Source: Candidatus Aminicenantota bacterium
Lineage (GTDB): Bacteria > Acidobacteriota > Aminicenantia > Aminicenantales > Aminicenantaceae
Reading direction: 5' to 3'
Assembly: GCA_030614645.1 (NCBI GenBank)
Contig: JAUWTR010000044.1
Location: forward strand, 1-8,458
Length of the DNA stretch: 8,458 nt
The position numbers were made by a program, and so were the translations under genes. The notes under the pieces are model-generated. The model had not been told where the DNA came from. It did no database searches and worked only from the letters and a program-made list of their open reading frames with translations. Position 1 is the stretch's first letter, and each line of letters opens with the position of its first letter. Below, one piece after another: positions 6,883-8,458 of the stretch.

Positions 6883-8232
6883 TTAATCTTTATATTCGCG
6901 CTCAGGTTTAGAGGTAAACCAGCCGTTAAAAAAAGATATCAGGAAAAAGATCAGCATTATAGTAAAAGATATGCCGATAGACTGCCAAACCCCCAGCTTA
7001 GTCACTAACATTGGGGCAAATGCAGTAATAAACCCGCCTCCCAGAAAAGGTTCGTAGATCATCTGTTTAAAGCCAAAGGCTCGGGCTGTATCTGTTTTAT
7101 AAAGGGGATCCACTACCCGCAGCAGTAAAAGACCGATAGCAGTTACTCCGGTCTGCATACCGAATTCCGTGATCCCTCGCTCAAACCAGAATTTCTTGAA
7201 CATTCTCGGGGCCAGGAAGGCGGCGCAAAAAACCATCCAGGCAATCCCAGTAGTCATTATAATAACAAACGGCCATAGGTTGTCGACAAAAACATCTAAT
7301 TTTATGCTGGCAATAGCTGAGAGTACCAGTATGTCCAGAGAAAACCCTAAAATACGATCAAAGGATTGTTTATCATAGTATTTGTCGATCTTGACTTTGC
7401 TGGAAAATACCTGAACGATAAGCCCTCCTATCATAGCCAGCGGAAAAAGCGGGAATTTATTAAACTCAACATGAATTGCCTGCAGTCCGGACAACATGCC
7501 CCAGCCGATCGCTATGGAAATTCCCACAATAGCGAAATGAAAGCTAAGGGGCTCGATCGCCTCTGAAGCTACCGTAGCTGTAGCAATGGAAAAGCGCTTG
7601 GGTTTTGGAATCAGACCTTTCCTTTTATATGAGGGAATACCTTTTTTTTCGCTCAGGTAAGCGCAGTAGCCCTTCCGGATGGCGATATTGATAAGGATCA
7701 TCCCAGCTACTACAGCTGTGATAATACCTACTGTGGCTGACATAAGGGCTAGATCCCCTCCCGCTTCAAATCCATATCCCCGGAAGGCGTCCTTCATGCC
7801 GGCAGCAGTGCCGTGCCCCCCGGAAAACCCGATCTCCACAATACAGGCGAAAAGCTTATGCACTTTAAACAGCGGCACTAAGACCAGTATTGTCACTAAA
7901 AGAGCAACAAAATACTGCCCCATTCCAGCTACAACTCCAAAACACAGCTGCGAGCCCCCTGAACTCCATATTTTTTTTATTCCGGGAATTTGTACTCCTA
8001 AAAACAGACAGGCAAATACTATATTGATCAAGATTCCCGGGAGAGGCCGCCAGTTCTTCATAATCCACTCAGGGATAAAGTTTGCCCCATAGGGCCCCAA
8101 ACTTAGGGCGATGAAACCTGCAATTATGGAAGAGGGGAGAAACATTCTTTGCAGAAGTTTTATATTGGCCCGCAGGGCTTTGCCTATAAGCAGAAATATT
8201 GAAAGGATGCAGATGCTGTAGAGGAATTCCAT
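6883..8232 (-). CDS. gltS: GltS-family sodium:glutamate symporter
   Basis: This is an integral inner-membrane transporter of 449 residues, rich in hydrophobic segments from end to end. It belongs to the GltS (ESS) family, whose known member in E. coli imports glutamate with Na+. Two internal landmarks match GltS: SGGHGTAAGMKDAFRGYGF (137-155), like the E. coli SGGHGTGAAW...YGF stretch, and EFGMQTGVTAIG (356-367), like GFGLGATPTAIA. These sit in the two inverted halves of the fold. A basic loop at about 186-213 separates the halves. The protein is longer than E. coli GltS (401) and differs enough that glutamate as substrate is inferred. The start ATG at 8232 has GGAGG 7 nt upstream. The gene is antisense to its neighbours, converging on gltX with 16 nt between the stops, so it is transcribed separately. 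Confidence 0.88.
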   Translation of the reverse strand: MEFLYSICILSIFLLIGKALRANIKLLQRMFLPSSIIAGFIALSLGPYGANFIPEWIMKNWRPLPGILINIVFACLFLGVQIPGIKKIWSSGGSQLCFGVVAGMGQYFVALLVTILVLVPLFKVHKLFACIVEIGFSGGHGTAAGMKDAFRGYGFEAGGDLALMSATVGIITAVVAGMILINIAIRKGYCAYLSEKKGIPSYKRKGLIPKPKRFSIATATVASEAIEPLSFHFAIVGISIAIGWGMLSGLQAIHVEFNKFPLFPLAMIGGLIVQVFSSKVKIDKYYDKQSFDRILGFSLDILVLSAIASIKLDVFVDNLWPFVIIMTTGIAWMVFCAAFLAPRMFKKFWFERGITEFGMQTGVTAIGLLLLRVVDPLYKTDTARAFGFKQMIYEPFLGGGFITAFAPMLVTKLGVWQSIGISFTIMLIFFLISFFNGWFTSKPEREYKD

Positions 8233-8239
8233 ATATATG

Positions 8240-8244
8240 CCTCC
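8240..8244 (-). promoter_or_regulatory. ribosome binding site of gltS
   Basis: On the - strand this reads GGAGG, 7 nt before the gltS ATG. It is the strongest Shine-Dalgarno match in the window. Confidence 0.8.
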
Positions 8245-8263
8245 AAACCGACTTGCGATTCAC

Positions 8264-8274
8264 ACTATATCATA
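8264..8274 (-). promoter_or_regulatory. candidate -10 region for gltS
   Basis: On the - strand this reads TATGATATAGT, which holds two overlapping -10-like hexamers (TATGAT and TATAGT, each 5 of 6). No good -35 is found at 16-18 nt. A start just downstream would give a leader of about 20-30 nt that includes the GGAGG site. This is plausible but unproven. Confidence 0.3.
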
Positions 8275-8314
8275 ATCCTTACAACAGATAAATAATGCAA
8301 GCATGAGGGGTCTA

Positions 8315-8343
8315 TTGAATCACTATAGGAATCAGTGTAAAAT
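8315..8343 (+). promoter_or_regulatory. candidate sigma70-type promoter for the rlmB-like gene
   Basis: TTGAAT (8315-8320, 4 of 6 to TTGACA) and TAAAAT (8338-8343, 5 of 6 to TATAAT) are separated by exactly 17 nt. The predicted start is near 8350, leaving only about 7 nt before ATG 8357. The gene behind it faces away from gltS and needs its own promoter, which supports the call, but the very short leader is odd. Confidence 0.4.
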
Positions 8344-8356
8344 ATTAACCAGGCAA

Positions 8357-8458
8357 ATGCAAAAAATCTGCAGGATAAACCCGGTTTTGGAAGTTCTCAG
8401 AGCTTCTCCCAAGCGAGTCAGCAAGATTATAGTGCAGCAGGATTCAGACAACCAAAAA
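8357..8458 (+). CDS. rlmB: SpoU/TrmH-family rRNA 2'-O-methyltransferase (RlmB-like), 3'-truncated by window edge
   Basis: Only the first 34 residues are visible. They resemble the N-terminal substrate-binding domain of SpoU-class methyltransferases: RINPVLEVLRASPKRVSKIIV corresponds to the family pattern G(R/I)NPVLEALR..(K/R)R(V)(E/S)KI. RlmB methylates the 2'-O of a guanosine in 23S rRNA domain V, while other SpoU proteins modify tRNA, so the exact substrate is inferred. Position supports RlmB, because rlmB lies downstream of gltX in the Bacillus-type block. The residue before RINP is Cys where the family usually has Gly. ATG 8357 fits the usual short N-terminus. An in-frame ATG at 8303 would add 18 residues without family character. 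The only Shine-Dalgarno-like sequence before 8357 is AGG at 8351-8353, 3 nt upstream. Confidence 0.75.
   Translation, partial: MQKICRINPVLEVLRASPKRVSKIIVQQDSDNQK

Noticed and set aside
7679..8092. Open frame of 137 codons on the + strand inside gltS
   Set aside because: It is antisense to a clear transporter gene. Its Pro/Thr/Ile-rich translation is what the complement of membrane-segment codons gives.
8257..8327. Imperfect repeated TCAC..TATA stretches in the divergent gltS/rlmB intergenic region as operator sites
   Set aside because: The matches are short, differ in length and fall in AT-rich sequence. I could not define a consistent repeat or palindrome.

Overview
This window is bacterial and gene-dense, and it reads as ordinary chromosome rather than a mobile or accessory region. 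It carries eight protein genes, two of them cut by the window edges, with no intergenic gap above about 125 bases. I see no tRNA, rRNA, CRISPR array, insertion sequence or phage gene. Base composition is moderate to slightly AT-rich by eye. Coding is clean, with intact family motifs in every gene and no frameshifts.

Layout, left to right: the 3' part of radA (DNA repair/recombination ATPase) is on the + strand. After an AT-rich gap of 86 bases comes a compact + strand series: a membrane-anchored PIN/TRAM protein like Bacillus YacL, htpG (Hsp90 chaperone), ispD and ispF (two steps of the MEP isoprenoid pathway), and gltX (glutamyl-tRNA synthetase). The junctions in this series are tight: 10 nt, 0 nt, an 11-nt overlap and 10 nt. 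They suggest one transcript. A GltS-family Na+/glutamate symporter gene then lies on the - strand, converging on gltX. A 124-base divergent intergenic region follows, and the first 34 codons of a SpoU/TrmH-type rRNA 2'-O-methyltransferase (RlmB-like) run off the right edge.

The order radA - yacL - ispD - ispF - gltX - ... - rlmB matches the conserved Bacillus-type neighbourhood (radA-disA-yacL-ispD-ispF-gltX-cysE-cysS-mrnC-rlmB), with three differences. disA is missing between radA and yacL. htpG is inserted between yacL and ispD. A reverse-strand gltS stands where cysE-cysS-mrnC would be. This suggests a Firmicutes-related bacterium or one of the less-studied phyla that keep this block, such as Atribacterota, Aerophobota or Omnitrophota. 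The window alone cannot settle the lineage.

Functionally the block joins DNA maintenance (RadA), probable RNA processing (PIN/TRAM), protein folding (HtpG), isoprenoid precursor synthesis (IspD, IspF), aminoacylation (GltX) and rRNA modification (RlmB-like). Shared expression of housekeeping genes explains it better than a single pathway. I found no convincing undescribed system. The points most worth a second look are the altered gene order, the coupled starts, a palindrome over the gltX stop codon, and a promoter close to the rlmB-like start.
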